A stretch of 64,000 bases of DNA from Dethiobacter alkaliphilus (GTDB lineage: Bacteria; Bacillota; Dethiobacteria; DTU022; UBA8154): assembly GCA_016841605.1 (NCBI GenBank), contig JAENYV010000002.1, forward strand, positions 248,001 to 312,000, given 5' to 3'. The translations under genes were made by a program, and so were the position numbers. Shown here piece by piece: positions 55,527-63,451 of this stretch. Each line of letters starts with the position of its first letter. The first letter of the stretch is position 1. The notes under the pieces were generated by a model, which was not told where the DNA came from, ran no database searches, and worked only from the letters and a program-made list of their open reading frames with translations.

Positions 55527-55622
55527 TGGCGGGAGTAGATGGGAATCGAACCCACCGTGGACCTCGTCAGCCCACCATCGGATTTGAAGTCCGAGGACAG
55601 CACCAGGCCGCCAACTACTCCC
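55527..55622 (-). tRNA. selC: tRNA-Sec (anticodon UCA)
   Basis: 96 nt including an encoded 3' GCCA. The acceptor stem is 8 bp (GGGAGTAG at 55,615-55,622 with CTACTCCC at 55,531-55,538), the length typical for tRNA-Sec. The anticodon loop CTTCAAA carries TCA at 55,585-55,587; a long variable arm and the T-loop GGTTCGATTCC follow. Reads UGA as selenocysteine with SelA and SelB encoded about 2-5 kb downstream. Confidence 0.96.
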
Positions 55623-55749
55623 ATATTACGATTTTAGGGACTTTATCCGATTTTTATTGTAGCATTTTCTTTATTTCTTTGCAAGAAATTCGTGTGGGGC
55701 ATCATCAAGTCCTTTTTAAAAGGCAAGCCTTGGTTTAATTCACATTGTG

Positions 55750-56400
55750 CTAATTATTATTTTTCTCTTCCTGGGGAAAAGAAAGGTAATATTTGGCAGC
55801 CTGGGCCTCGGAAGAGTCTTCAGGTGCGTACTCCAACACTTTTTCCCAATGCTCTTTCGCTTCTTCCTCACGTTTAATACTGGAAAGGAAAAGACCATAA
55901 TACAGGTGAGCCGCGGGATTTTCTTCGTCCAGTTCAAGTGTTTTTCGGAAATAATCTTCGGCAACATCGTGATCGTTTTGAAACAGAGCCAATAAAGCAA
56001 TGTTAAGAGTAATTTCGGGTGATATCTCCCCGTTTTCAACAGCACGGATCAGGTATTCACGGCTCTGTCTTCCGTATTTGTCTCCTTGCACCTCAAGGCC
56101 TTGCTGCCAGGAAATTGTCGCCATATTATAGTATAAATTACCTAGTTCAGCTGCCAATGCACCGTCCTCAGGAGCCTGCGCCAAAGCCTCCTTTAGAGTT
56201 ACCGCTCTCTCTTCAAGCTCAACAAGATGGGGATCTTCCACCTGGCCGACATTTTGTCCACCCGTTAAAAAATCGACAAAACCAAGTATGGCACTGAGAA
56301 CCAGACCTAACACTAAAAAAAGAGCAACAGCCATATAAAGAATTTGTTTTCTTCGAGCTTTTTTTTGCCCCCTGCTCCTGCTACTGCTGCTTCGACGCAT
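55750..56400 (-). CDS. TPR-repeat membrane protein
   Basis: 216 residues. Basic, serine-rich tail (RRSSSSRSRGQKKARRKQ), one membrane segment (ILYMAVALFLVLGLVLSAIL), then about three to four TPR-like helices (AAELGNLYYNMATISWQQG, NIALLALFQNDHDVAEDYFRK, AHLYYGLFLSSIKREEEAKE) and a C-terminal low-complexity end. Such proteins are usually scaffolds; partner unknown. ATG at 56400 with AAGGTGG upstream. Confidence 0.8.
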   Translation of the reverse strand: MRRSSSSRSRGQKKARRKQILYMAVALFLVLGLVLSAILGFVDFLTGGQNVGQVEDPHLVELEERAVTLKEALAQAPEDGALAAELGNLYYNMATISWQQGLEVQGDKYGRQSREYLIRAVENGEISPEITLNIALLALFQNDHDVAEDYFRKTLELDEENPAAHLYYGLFLSSIKREEEAKEHWEKVLEYAPEDSSEAQAAKYYLSFPQEEKNNN

Positions 56401-56443
56401 AAAACCGACCACCTTACTTTAAAATATTGCAATCCTCTCTGCT

Positions 56444-57160
56444 CTATTCTTCCAATATAAGCAGTGAAGAACAGTTTTCGCAATAAACAAGCTGCCCCGG
56501 GGTTCGAAGACGCGCTAGAAAAGAGGAAGGAAGTGAAACATTGCATATCCCGCAAAAACCGTTCTGAACCGGGGAAACACATCTTCCTCCCCCCAGACGT
56601 TTACTAAGCTCTCTATATTTTTTTAGTAATCCTTCATCTATCTTAGCGGCAAGTTCCTCTCCATCACGAGAAAGCTTTTCCAGCTCATCTTGAACGCTCT
56701 GTCTGTCCCGCCGGGCATGCATTTTCAACTTCTGCAGCGTCTCTTTTTCTTCTTTCAACTGTTTCTGCAAATGGTTAATTTCACTTTCGAGATTTTCAAT
56801 GGTTTCCATATGAACAATAATTTCATCTTCCCGAAACTCTTTATCCTTTCCCAGAGAGGAGACTTTCTTCTCCATACTCTCCAGTTCTTTCGCATTTCCG
56901 ATCTTTCCATTATATAATTTAGAATTAAACTCTTCCAGCAACGTTGAAATTTTGGCAACATCCATTTCTTTAAGCCGCTGTGCTTTTCTTTCTGCGGAAA
57001 GTTCCTCTCCTTTTTGCTGCAACTTTTTCTCCGCTAAATCCACTTTTTTGTATTTTTCACGATATTGTAAAACGCTGGGAATCTTCTGTAAATCCTGTTC
57101 TTTCTTATTTTTTTCCTGCTCCACTTCCTGTAACTCCCATAGAAGTCTCCGCTGTTCCAT
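56444..57160 (-). CDS. C4-type zinc-ribbon coiled-coil protein (COG1579 type)
   Basis: 238 residues. A long antiparallel coiled coil (about residues 1-190, rich in K, E, L) is followed by a C-terminal zinc ribbon with CGICNVSLP and CENCSSLL, preceded by RCVSPVQNG. Family members are widespread and linked to Nif3 genes; their function is not known. ATG at 57160 (MEQRRLLWEL) has AAGGAG nine bases upstream, whereas the longer frame would overlap nif3 by over 100 bp. Confidence 0.85.
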   Translation of the reverse strand: MEQRRLLWELQEVEQEKNKKEQDLQKIPSVLQYREKYKKVDLAEKKLQQKGEELSAERKAQRLKEMDVAKISTLLEEFNSKLYNGKIGNAKELESMEKKVSSLGKDKEFREDEIIVHMETIENLESEINHLQKQLKEEKETLQKLKMHARRDRQSVQDELEKLSRDGEELAAKIDEGLLKKYRELSKRLGGGRCVSPVQNGFCGICNVSLPSSFLARLRTPGQLVYCENCSSLLILEE

Positions 57161-57204
57161 CCGTTTTATCTCCTTTTCTTTGTAAAAAAGATGGGAAAAA
57201 CTTT

Positions 57205-58326
57205 TTAAGCAAAGAGATGCCACATCTTTTTCCTTTTTTGGGAGATTATTATTTTGGTCAGAAGATTCTTTTGCATCATTTTCTCCCTGAGAAAAGACGC
57301 CATCGAAGAGACAATCGGCCATTCGGTGGCATCATGTCCCGCGTCGATCAAAGCCAGCCCGTTTAATTCGGCCTCCTGAGCTTGATGAAATTTTACATCT
57401 CCAGTTAAAAAAACATCGGCACCACTGAGTAAGGCACGATCAAGATAATCGCCTCCACTCCCTCCCAAAACTGCAACCTTCCGGATCCTGGACTGCAGAT
57501 CTCCCCGGACATGAAGAAAATCCGGGTTGAGAAGCTCCCGGCAGCGTCCGGCAAACTCGTGCAAGGGAACCGCTTCTTCCAGTTCCCCTATCCTTCCCAG
57601 CCCCCGGATTTGTCCGTAAATGTTTAAAGGATAAAGATCATAAGCAACCTCTTCATAAGGGTGGGCGGCAAACAAGGCTTGAATAACTTCATTACGCCGG
57701 TTTTGGGGAAGAACTGTTTCCAGACGGAATTCCCGGACCTTTTCCAGTCTCCCTTCCTTCCCGATAAAGGGAGAAGTCCCCTCCCCGGGCAAAAACGTTC
57801 CCGTCCCCAAAAGCTGGTAAGTGCAGTGGGAATACTTACCGATCCATCCTGCTCCCGCACTTGAGATGGCCTCCCGGACGCGATCTTCAAACCCCTCCGG
57901 GACAAAGGTTACCAGCTTTTCCAGCTCATCCCGTCCGGTCGGGGCAAGAATCTCCACGTTCGTAAGGCCCAAAAGTCCGGCAAGAACATCGTTTACCCCC
58001 CCGGGCACCACATCCAGATTCGTATGGGCAGAGTATAAGGTAATTCCCTCCTGCAAGGCGCGAGCAATCAGCTTTCCCCGGGGGTTTTGCAAATCAATGG
58101 TTTTAAGCGGATGGAATAAAAAAGGATGATGAGTAAAGATAAAAGAGGCTCCCATTTCAAGCGCCTCTTCCAATACCTCGATTGAAAAATCCAATGACAA
58201 AAGAACTGCCGGTACCGTCTTGCGGAGATCTCCCCACTGCAATCCTGTAACATCTCCCGGTAAAGCATGTCCAGGAGGTGCAAAATCTTCAATTATAGAG
58301 ACCAGTTCATTTCCGACGGCTAATAT
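57205..58326 (-). CDS. Nif3-like dinuclear metal centre protein (DUF34), apparent ATA start
   Basis: About 373 residues with the inserted PII-like middle domain of the Bacillota YqfO type. Metal-site motifs: THHPFLFHPLK, AHTNLDVVPGGVND and, near the end, GDVKFHQAQEAELNGLALIDAGHDATE. Family members have been proposed to be GTP cyclohydrolase-like or metal chaperones; the true role is unsettled. The only ordinary start (TTG at 58242) would cut the N-terminus. Homologous N-terminal sequence continues upstream (VSIIEDFAPPGHALPGDVTG) to an ATA at 58326 behind AAGGGGGTG, and then a stop. It overlaps trmK by 20 bp. Confidence 0.85.
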   Translation of the reverse strand: MLAVGNELVSIIEDFAPPGHALPGDVTGLQWGDLRKTVPAVLLSLDFSIEVLEEALEMGASFIFTHHPFLFHPLKTIDLQNPRGKLIARALQEGITLYSAHTNLDVVPGGVNDVLAGLLGLTNVEILAPTGRDELEKLVTFVPEGFEDRVREAISSAGAGWIGKYSHCTYQLLGTGTFLPGEGTSPFIGKEGRLEKVREFRLETVLPQNRRNEVIQALFAAHPYEEVAYDLYPLNIYGQIRGLGRIGELEEAVPLHEFAGRCRELLNPDFLHVRGDLQSRIRKVAVLGGSGGDYLDRALLSGADVFLTGDVKFHQAQEAELNGLALIDAGHDATEWPIVSSMASFLREKMMQKNLLTKIIISQKRKKMWHLFA

Positions 58327-59011
58327 TTTCCAGCACCCCCTTCACCGTCTGATGACGATGATAGTAATACTTCCATCTAATATCCTCTTTCCCGCACCTG
58401 GCCATGCCCAGCCCTTGTAAAATCTCTTCGTAATGTTTTATTTTTTCTTCAAGCCAGGGTATTACAAGGGGATCTTTCCCTCTTAAAAGATCCGGACCAA
58501 GTTCAAGATAAATCGGTTCCGAAATTATTTCGTTTCCTTTCTCTGCGGCGATAATTTCATAAAAATGACCTTTTTCCAGGACCAGCTTTTCACAGGAGAA
58601 GGAAAACCCGTGGGCAAAAAGCCAACGCCTTACCAGGGGAAGGTTTCCCATCGGCTGCAAGACGATGCGTCTGTAACGTCGCAGATCTTCACCTGCAGCC
58701 GTCAGTATCCTGCAGATACTCAGTCCTCCCATCCCTGCTAGAACAACAACTTCCACTCCGTCCTGTTCTTTCAGGGCCAGCAACCCGTCTCCTGTTCGGA
58801 CATCCACTTTATATCCAAGATTAAAAAGCGTAACTGTTTCTTTTGCCTTTTTGGCATTTTTAACGGATTTTTCTACTGCAATGACCCTGGGACAAGCTTT
58901 CTCCGTAACCAGGTGAACGGGGAGATAAGCATGGTCGGTTCCGATATCCGCAACCACTGACCCGGAAGGAATAAAAGAAGCAACCCCTGCCAGGCGAGGT
59001 TTTAATTTCAC
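58307..59011 (-). CDS. trmK: tRNA (adenine(22)-N1)-methyltransferase TrmK
   Basis: SAM-dependent methylation of A22 in tRNA. 234 residues: motif I VVADIGTDHAYLPVHL, IAVEKSVKNAKKA and the family signature VVLAGMGGLSICRIL, with QPMGNLPLVRRWL. GTG at 59011. The trmK-nif3 order is conserved in Bacillota (yqfN-yqfO). Confidence 0.93.
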   Translation of the reverse strand: MKLKPRLAGVASFIPSGSVVADIGTDHAYLPVHLVTEKACPRVIAVEKSVKNAKKAKETVTLFNLGYKVDVRTGDGLLALKEQDGVEVVVLAGMGGLSICRILTAAGEDLRRYRRIVLQPMGNLPLVRRWLFAHGFSFSCEKLVLEKGHFYEIIAAEKGNEIISEPIYLELGPDLLRGKDPLVIPWLEEKIKHYEEILQGLGMARCGKEDIRWKYYYHRHQTVKGVLENISRRK

Positions 59012-59158
59012 TCCAAACCATCCTTTTTCAAGTTAGGTACCTTTATTATTAACCAAGTTCCATAAAAATTATAAAAATCCTGCTAAACGCTTTGTCATAC
59101 ATTATAAATTATTAGGAGTATTTCTGCAAAAACTATTTCCGGCAAATCCGGCAAATAC

Positions 59159-59187
59159 TTGACAAGGCAAAGAGAGCCTGCTATATT
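59159..59187 (+). promoter_or_regulatory. Strong housekeeping promoter of the GntR-ABC operon
   Basis: TTGACA (59,159-59,164), 17-bp spacer, TATATT (59,182-59,187). Start expected near 59,194, just before the palindrome at 59,206. Confidence 0.85.
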
Positions 59188-59205
59188 AAAATTAAAGATG
59201 TATTA

Positions 59206-59225
59206 GTTATATAGTACAATATAAC
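59206..59225 (+). promoter_or_regulatory. Probable operator of the YtrA-type GntR regulator
   Basis: GTTATAT - six bases - ATATAAC is a perfect 7-bp inverted repeat placed between the promoter and the gntR start codon, the right place for roadblock autorepression. Binding is inferred, not shown. Confidence 0.65.
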
Positions 59226-59245
59226 AGCAATACGGAGGAGGAATT

Positions 59246-59662
59246 ATGTGGTACTATGTTGACCCCCACAGCGGCATACCGATTTATGTGCAGCTCAAAG
59301 AACAGATCAAAAAAGCGGTGGCCACCGGTTTGCTGACGGAGGGGGAACAAATGCCTTCGGTGCGTGAACTGGCCCTGCAACTGACTATCAATCCCAATAC
59401 AGTGGCCAAAGTCTATCAGGAATTGGAGCGAGAGGGGGTTATCCAAACAGCACGGGGTTTGGGCAGCTTTGTCGCTGAACGCCGTAAGGATTTTGGTCTG
59501 CAGCAGGAGGGCTCTCTGGACAGCGCTTTAGAAAAGCTAATGGTTGAGGCTTACCAACTCTCAGTTGATGCTGATACGCTCTATGAACGTTTTGTAAAAA
59601 AACTGACCACCTGGAAAGACCGCTTATGGAAAGGAGTAAGAGATAATGAACCTGGCCATTGA
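59246..59662 (+). CDS. GntR-family regulator (YtrA subfamily)
   Basis: 138 residues. N-terminal winged helix: IPIYVQLKEQIKKAVATG, LTEGEQMPSVRELALQLTINPNTVAKVYQELEREG region and GLGSFVAE, with only a short two-helix C-terminal part, the mark of the YtrA type that usually represses its own ABC transporter operon. ATG at 59246 follows GGAGGAGG. The stop overlaps the next gene by 17 bp. Confidence 0.92.
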   Translation: MWYYVDPHSGIPIYVQLKEQIKKAVATGLLTEGEQMPSVRELALQLTINPNTVAKVYQELEREGVIQTARGLGSFVAERRKDFGLQQEGSLDSALEKLMVEAYQLSVDADTLYERFVKKLTTWKDRLWKGVRDNEPGH

Positions 59663-60536
59663 ATTTGAAAACCTCAGCAAAAATTTTGGGGAGAAAAAAG
59701 CCGTGGATAACCTTTCGCTGCAGGTACCGGAGGGCAGTATTTTTGGTTTTTTGGGCCCCAACGGCGCCGGGAAGACCACTACGGTTAAAATGATGCTGGG
59801 GCTGTTGCGTCCTGACGGGGGGAGAGGCAGAGTGCTGAACCGGGATATAGGGCGGGAATCAGAAGCTATTCGCAGTAAAGTCGGTTATGTGGCCGAGGTG
59901 CAGGAAATGTACAGGTATATGACGGTGCAGGAGATTATCAGTTTCTGCAAGCCTTTTTATCCTCACTGGAATGATCTCCTGGTCAAAAAATACCTGGATT
60001 TTTTCCAACTTCCGGCAAGGGAAAAAATAAAAAGCCTCTCCAAGGGGATGAAGACCCAATTGGCTTTAATTTTGGGGATGGCACCTGAACCTGAACTGCT
60101 GGTTTTGGATGAACCCACATCCGGATTGGACACCATTAACCGGCAAGAGTTTTTGCGTATTATTCTGGAGGAAATAGCAGTACAGGGAAAAACAGTTTTT
60201 CTCTCTTCGCACCTGCTCCATGATGTGGAACGGGTTGCGGATCAGGTAGCAATTCTTAATCAGGGCAAGTTAATCGATATTCGCCCGATAGATAATCTAA
60301 AAACTTCCGTAAAAAAAATCAGGGTGGTCTTTCAGAAGGATGTGCCGGAAGAATTGTTTTCCCAGCCGGGCATTCAAAGCTACACCCGGGAAGAAAACGC
60401 TTACCTGCTTTCCGTGGAAGATAACCTGCAGGAAATTTTAAATAGTCTTAAGAAGTATCCTTATTTTGTACTCGATATTATTAATCAAAATCTAGAAGAA
60501 ATTTTTATTGAAAAGGTAAGGAGAGATCAAGAATGA
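59646..60536 (+). CDS. ABC transporter ATP-binding protein
   Basis: 296 residues. Walker A GPNGAGKTTTVK (about residue 38), Q-loop region AEVQEMYRY, signature LSKGMKTQLAL, Walker B LLVLDEPTSGLD, and H-loop SSHLLHDVERVAD. The C-terminal extension is like CcmA/YtrB-type exporter ATPases. ATG at 59646 with AAGGAG nine bases upstream. Coupled at both ends (17-bp and 4-bp overlaps). Confidence 0.93.
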   Translation: MNLAIEFENLSKNFGEKKAVDNLSLQVPEGSIFGFLGPNGAGKTTTVKMMLGLLRPDGGRGRVLNRDIGRESEAIRSKVGYVAEVQEMYRYMTVQEIISFCKPFYPHWNDLLVKKYLDFFQLPAREKIKSLSKGMKTQLALILGMAPEPELLVLDEPTSGLDTINRQEFLRIILEEIAVQGKTVFLSSHLLHDVERVADQVAILNQGKLIDIRPIDNLKTSVKKIRVVFQKDVPEELFSQPGIQSYTREENAYLLSVEDNLQEILNSLKKYPYFVLDIINQNLEEIFIEKVRRDQE

Positions 60537-61300
60537 ACAGCATTCTGCTCCGCAAAGAACTCCGGGAAGCGCGTTGGAAGATTGTTCTGGGGACAGCGAT
60601 CCTGACGGCAACTGCTCTCTTTATACCCCTGGCCTTTAACTATATCAAAGATTTAATCTCCGTTCTTCCTCAGGAGCAACTGGAGAAGTACGGCGGCATA
60701 ATGACTCTCAATATTTTTAATGATTTTTCGCTGTATCTCTGGAGTCAGTGGAATGCCAAAAACCTTACACAGATAGGGACAATTCTTGCAGTTTTGGTAG
60801 GAATGAATCTAATTGCCGGTGAAATAAGCGGCCGGACTGCCGGCTTTTTACTGACGAGACCTGTTTCCAGACGAAGTGTATTCCTAACTAAAGCATTGGC
60901 AGGTATGCTGACAATTATTTTCATGGTCTGGTTTGCCACAATAATAATGGTAGTAGTGGTAAATTATTTTATGCCATATACTATTGATGCAGGGCGCCTT
61001 TTCCTGACTACCGTCCTTACTACCCTTGGACTTCTTGTCCTGTTTTCTTTAACCCTGCTGTTCTCTACACTCATTGACGAGCCGGTCAAAGCCGGAGGAG
61101 CGACCTTACTCATTATTCTTTTGATAGTTTTATTCGGCTGGTTTGGACCGTTGCGCTTCCTGAATCTTTTTAACTATATGTCCGGGGCCAGGTACTTTCT
61201 AGGCGGTATTTTTCCTGTTGTGCCGGCAGCGGTTATGTGCGGTTCGATACTGGTTCTCTCCATTGCCGGTCTGAGCGTGTTTGAAAAAAAGGAGTTTTAA
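60533..61300 (+). CDS. ABC-2 type transporter permease
   Basis: 255 residues, about six membrane segments; N-terminal LLRKELREARWKIVLG, then GEISGRTAGFLLTRPVSRRSVFLTKAL, typical for ABC-2 permeases with the cytoplasmic coupling helix. Partner of the preceding ATPase; substrate unknown. ATG overlaps the ATPase stop (ATGA). Confidence 0.85.
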   Translation: MNSILLRKELREARWKIVLGTAILTATALFIPLAFNYIKDLISVLPQEQLEKYGGIMTLNIFNDFSLYLWSQWNAKNLTQIGTILAVLVGMNLIAGEISGRTAGFLLTRPVSRRSVFLTKALAGMLTIIFMVWFATIIMVVVVNYFMPYTIDAGRLFLTTVLTTLGLLVLFSLTLLFSTLIDEPVKAGGATLLIILLIVLFGWFGPLRFLNLFNYMSGARYFLGGIFPVVPAAVMCGSILVLSIAGLSVFEKKEF

Positions 61301-61329
61301 TTACTTTTATCTGAGGGAGGCAGAAAAAA

Positions 61330-61632
61330 ATGTTACTGACCACTACTGACATAAAGGTTGATTATGAAGTTTTGGGGATTGTTCGGGGCAATAAGGTAAA
61401 AGCGGTCCATCTCGGCAAAGACATTGCAGCTTTTGTAAAAAACATCATTGGCGGCGATGTCTCCGAATATGCCGAATTGATGAGTGAAGTAAGAGACGCC
61501 GCGTTTGAAGAAATGATTAAGGAAGCCGAAAAAATGGGGGCCAACGCTATTGTGGGCATTCGCTTTTCCTCTTCGACAATCTCCTCAGGTATGGCGGAAA
61601 TATACGTCTACGGGACTGCGATCAAAATTTAG
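61330..61632 (+). CDS. YbjQ/DUF74 family protein
   Basis: 100 residues, full family length. VLGIVRGNKVKAVHLGKDI, then EMIKEAEKMGANAIVGIRF and a C-terminal strand VYGTAIKI. Members form pentamers of unknown function, once described as heavy-metal binding. ATG at 61330 with GGGAGG upstream; last gene of the GntR operon. Confidence 0.88.
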   Translation: MLLTTTDIKVDYEVLGIVRGNKVKAVHLGKDIAAFVKNIIGGDVSEYAELMSEVRDAAFEEMIKEAEKMGANAIVGIRFSSSTISSGMAEIYVYGTAIKI

Positions 61633-61699
61633 TTGCCGGATGAGCATTTTTCCATTTGACGTATTATTTCAGCTTTAACCATTAAAACTGTGTTTTACG

Positions 61700-61730
61700 A
61701 AAAAAGAAAGCCCTTTCAGCTTTCTTTTTT
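61700..61730. terminator. Bidirectional terminator
   Basis: AAAGAAAGC and GCTTTCTTT form a perfect stem with a seven-base loop, flanked by A and T runs on both sides. It sits between the converging DUF74 and tetR genes and includes the tetR stop codon. Confidence 0.8.
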
Positions 61731-62285
61731 CATAATGCCGTATTGAAAAAACTCCATGAGTTGGGTAATAGTATCTTCAAAGGTCAACCCATTGGTAATG
61801 ATAAATTCGGGATTGGCAACGGCCTGGACAGAGGCCAATATCGCCGTCATTATAATGCGGGGGTTAAGATCCCTGATATAGTTTTTATTCCTTTCATCCA
61901 GGAAAAATTTAGATTTAATGATGTTCTCCGCCTTTTTCATGCGGAAATCGTCGATCTTCTTCCAGTAATGGGGATAGTGCCGGCGTAAATCATCCAGCAC
62001 CAGGGGATTAATAATGCGGGACCCTACCTGATGCAGGATAAGAAGCATGTGGGCTACTATTTCATCCGGCTTGTGATACGCCTCCACAAATTCTTCGATC
62101 TTGGAGGCCATTTCTGCCATATACTTATCCAGGGTAGCCTCAATTATTTCATCCTTGCTGCGGAAATACCGGTAAAGAGTGCGTTTGCTCATCCCGGACT
62201 CGGCTGCCAGTTCATCCATGGTCACCCGGTAAAAACCCCTGGTTCCGGAAAGTGATAGAAAAGCGGAAAGAATTCGCTCTTTGAT
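61716..62285 (-). CDS. TetR-family regulator, apparent ATC start
   Basis: About 189 residues. Helix-turn-helix RVTMDELAAESGMSKRTLYRYF with following KDEII. The first ordinary start (GTG at 62225) would remove helix 1; the frame continues upstream as KERILSAFLSLSGTRGFY, the usual TetR helix 1, to an ATC at 62285 exactly seven bases after AAGGAGG, and then to a TAA. It likely controls the ABC exporter genes that precede it on the same strand. Confidence 0.85.
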   Translation of the reverse strand: MKERILSAFLSLSGTRGFYRVTMDELAAESGMSKRTLYRYFRSKDEIIEATLDKYMAEMASKIEEFVEAYHKPDEIVAHMLLILHQVGSRIINPLVLDDLRRHYPHYWKKIDDFRMKKAENIIKSKFFLDERNKNYIRDLNPRIIMTAILASVQAVANPEFIITNGLTFEDTITQLMEFFQYGIMKKES

Positions 62286-62332
62286 AGAAAAACCTCCTTA
62301 CTTAGTACTGCAGAGAAAAATTAGCATTAATA

Positions 62333-63451
62333 TCAAGCAATTTTTTTCTTAAATTTCAGGGCACTCACGATTAACAGCACCACAGTAAAAACCAACAGGG
62401 ATGTAACCTGTCCTATCAAGTAAGGAAAGCCAATACCCTTTAATACTATACCCCTGATAATATCCAGGTAATAGGTGAGCGGAATCAAGTTACTGAAATA
62501 ATAGATCAAACGGGGCATGGCATCCCGGGGAAACAGAAAACCCGAAAGCAGGATGCTGGGCAACATGACGAAAAAGCCCATCTGCATGGCCTGCATCTGG
62601 GTCTTGGCCACATTAGAAATCAGGATACCCAGCCCCAGGGAGGCTGTAATAAAAAAGAGAGTCAACAAATAGAGCTCCAGTAGGCTGCCCCTGATGGGCA
62701 CGCCAAAAACGGTAACACCAATGATTAAGGCCACGGTAATTTGCAGATACCCCAAAATGATATAAGGAACTATTTTCCCAATCATTAATTCTATGGATTT
62801 GATCGGTGTGACCATCAACTGCTCCAGGGTCCCCCGTTCCCTTTCCCGCACGATACCCATAGAAGTAAGAAGGACCATGGTCATGGTTACCACAGTACCC
62901 AGAATAGCCGGGACCATATAATAAGCCGTTATTCCGTCAGGGTTATACCAGGGGCGGACTCTGATATCGTATGGCGGCCCGGCCAGCCGCACTTTTTGGG
63001 CGAGAATCTCCTGAGATTTAAGCAGCCCGATAGAATTAGCAATGGCAATAGCCTGGTTGGCGACCATGTTGTCGCTTGCATCAACCAGCACCTGCACCTG
63101 TGCCGGAACCCCCCTGTTGACACTGGCGGCAAAATCAGGGGGGAAAACGATCCCAACCTTGGCCTTACCGCTGTCTATCATTTTATTCACGTCACTATAG
63201 CTAACAGCGATATACTCAATATCAAAATAGCCGGAAGCGCTGAAAGCATCCAGCAACGCCCGGCTTTCACCGGTCAGGGACTGGTCGAAGACCACTGTGG
63301 AAATATGTTTTACTTCTGTCTGGATGGCAAAGCCAAAGAGTAAAAGCTGCACTAAGGGAAGCATGAAAACCATGCCCAGGGTCATTCTGTCCCGGCGCAT
63401 CTGTAATAATTCTTTCTTTAACACCGCGATGATTCTATGCATTACCTTCAC
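62333..63451 (-). CDS. ABC-2 family transporter permease (exporter)
   Basis: 372 residues. N-terminal helix after LKKELLQMRRDRMTLG, a large outside domain (about residues 45-170), then five helices with MVTPIKSIELMIGKIVPYIILG and FPRDAMPRLIYYFSNLIPLTYYLDIIRG, typical of YhhJ/YbhR-type drug or lipid exporters. GTG at 63451 overlaps the ATPase stop; ATG at 63442 is an alternative. Confidence 0.88.
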   Translation of the reverse strand: MKVMHRIIAVLKKELLQMRRDRMTLGMVFMLPLVQLLLFGFAIQTEVKHISTVVFDQSLTGESRALLDAFSASGYFDIEYIAVSYSDVNKMIDSGKAKVGIVFPPDFAASVNRGVPAQVQVLVDASDNMVANQAIAIANSIGLLKSQEILAQKVRLAGPPYDIRVRPWYNPDGITAYYMVPAILGTVVTMTMVLLTSMGIVRERERGTLEQLMVTPIKSIELMIGKIVPYIILGYLQITVALIIGVTVFGVPIRGSLLELYLLTLFFITASLGLGILISNVAKTQMQAMQMGFFVMLPSILLSGFLFPRDAMPRLIYYFSNLIPLTYYLDIIRGIVLKGIGFPYLIGQVTSLLVFTVVLLIVSALKFKKKIA

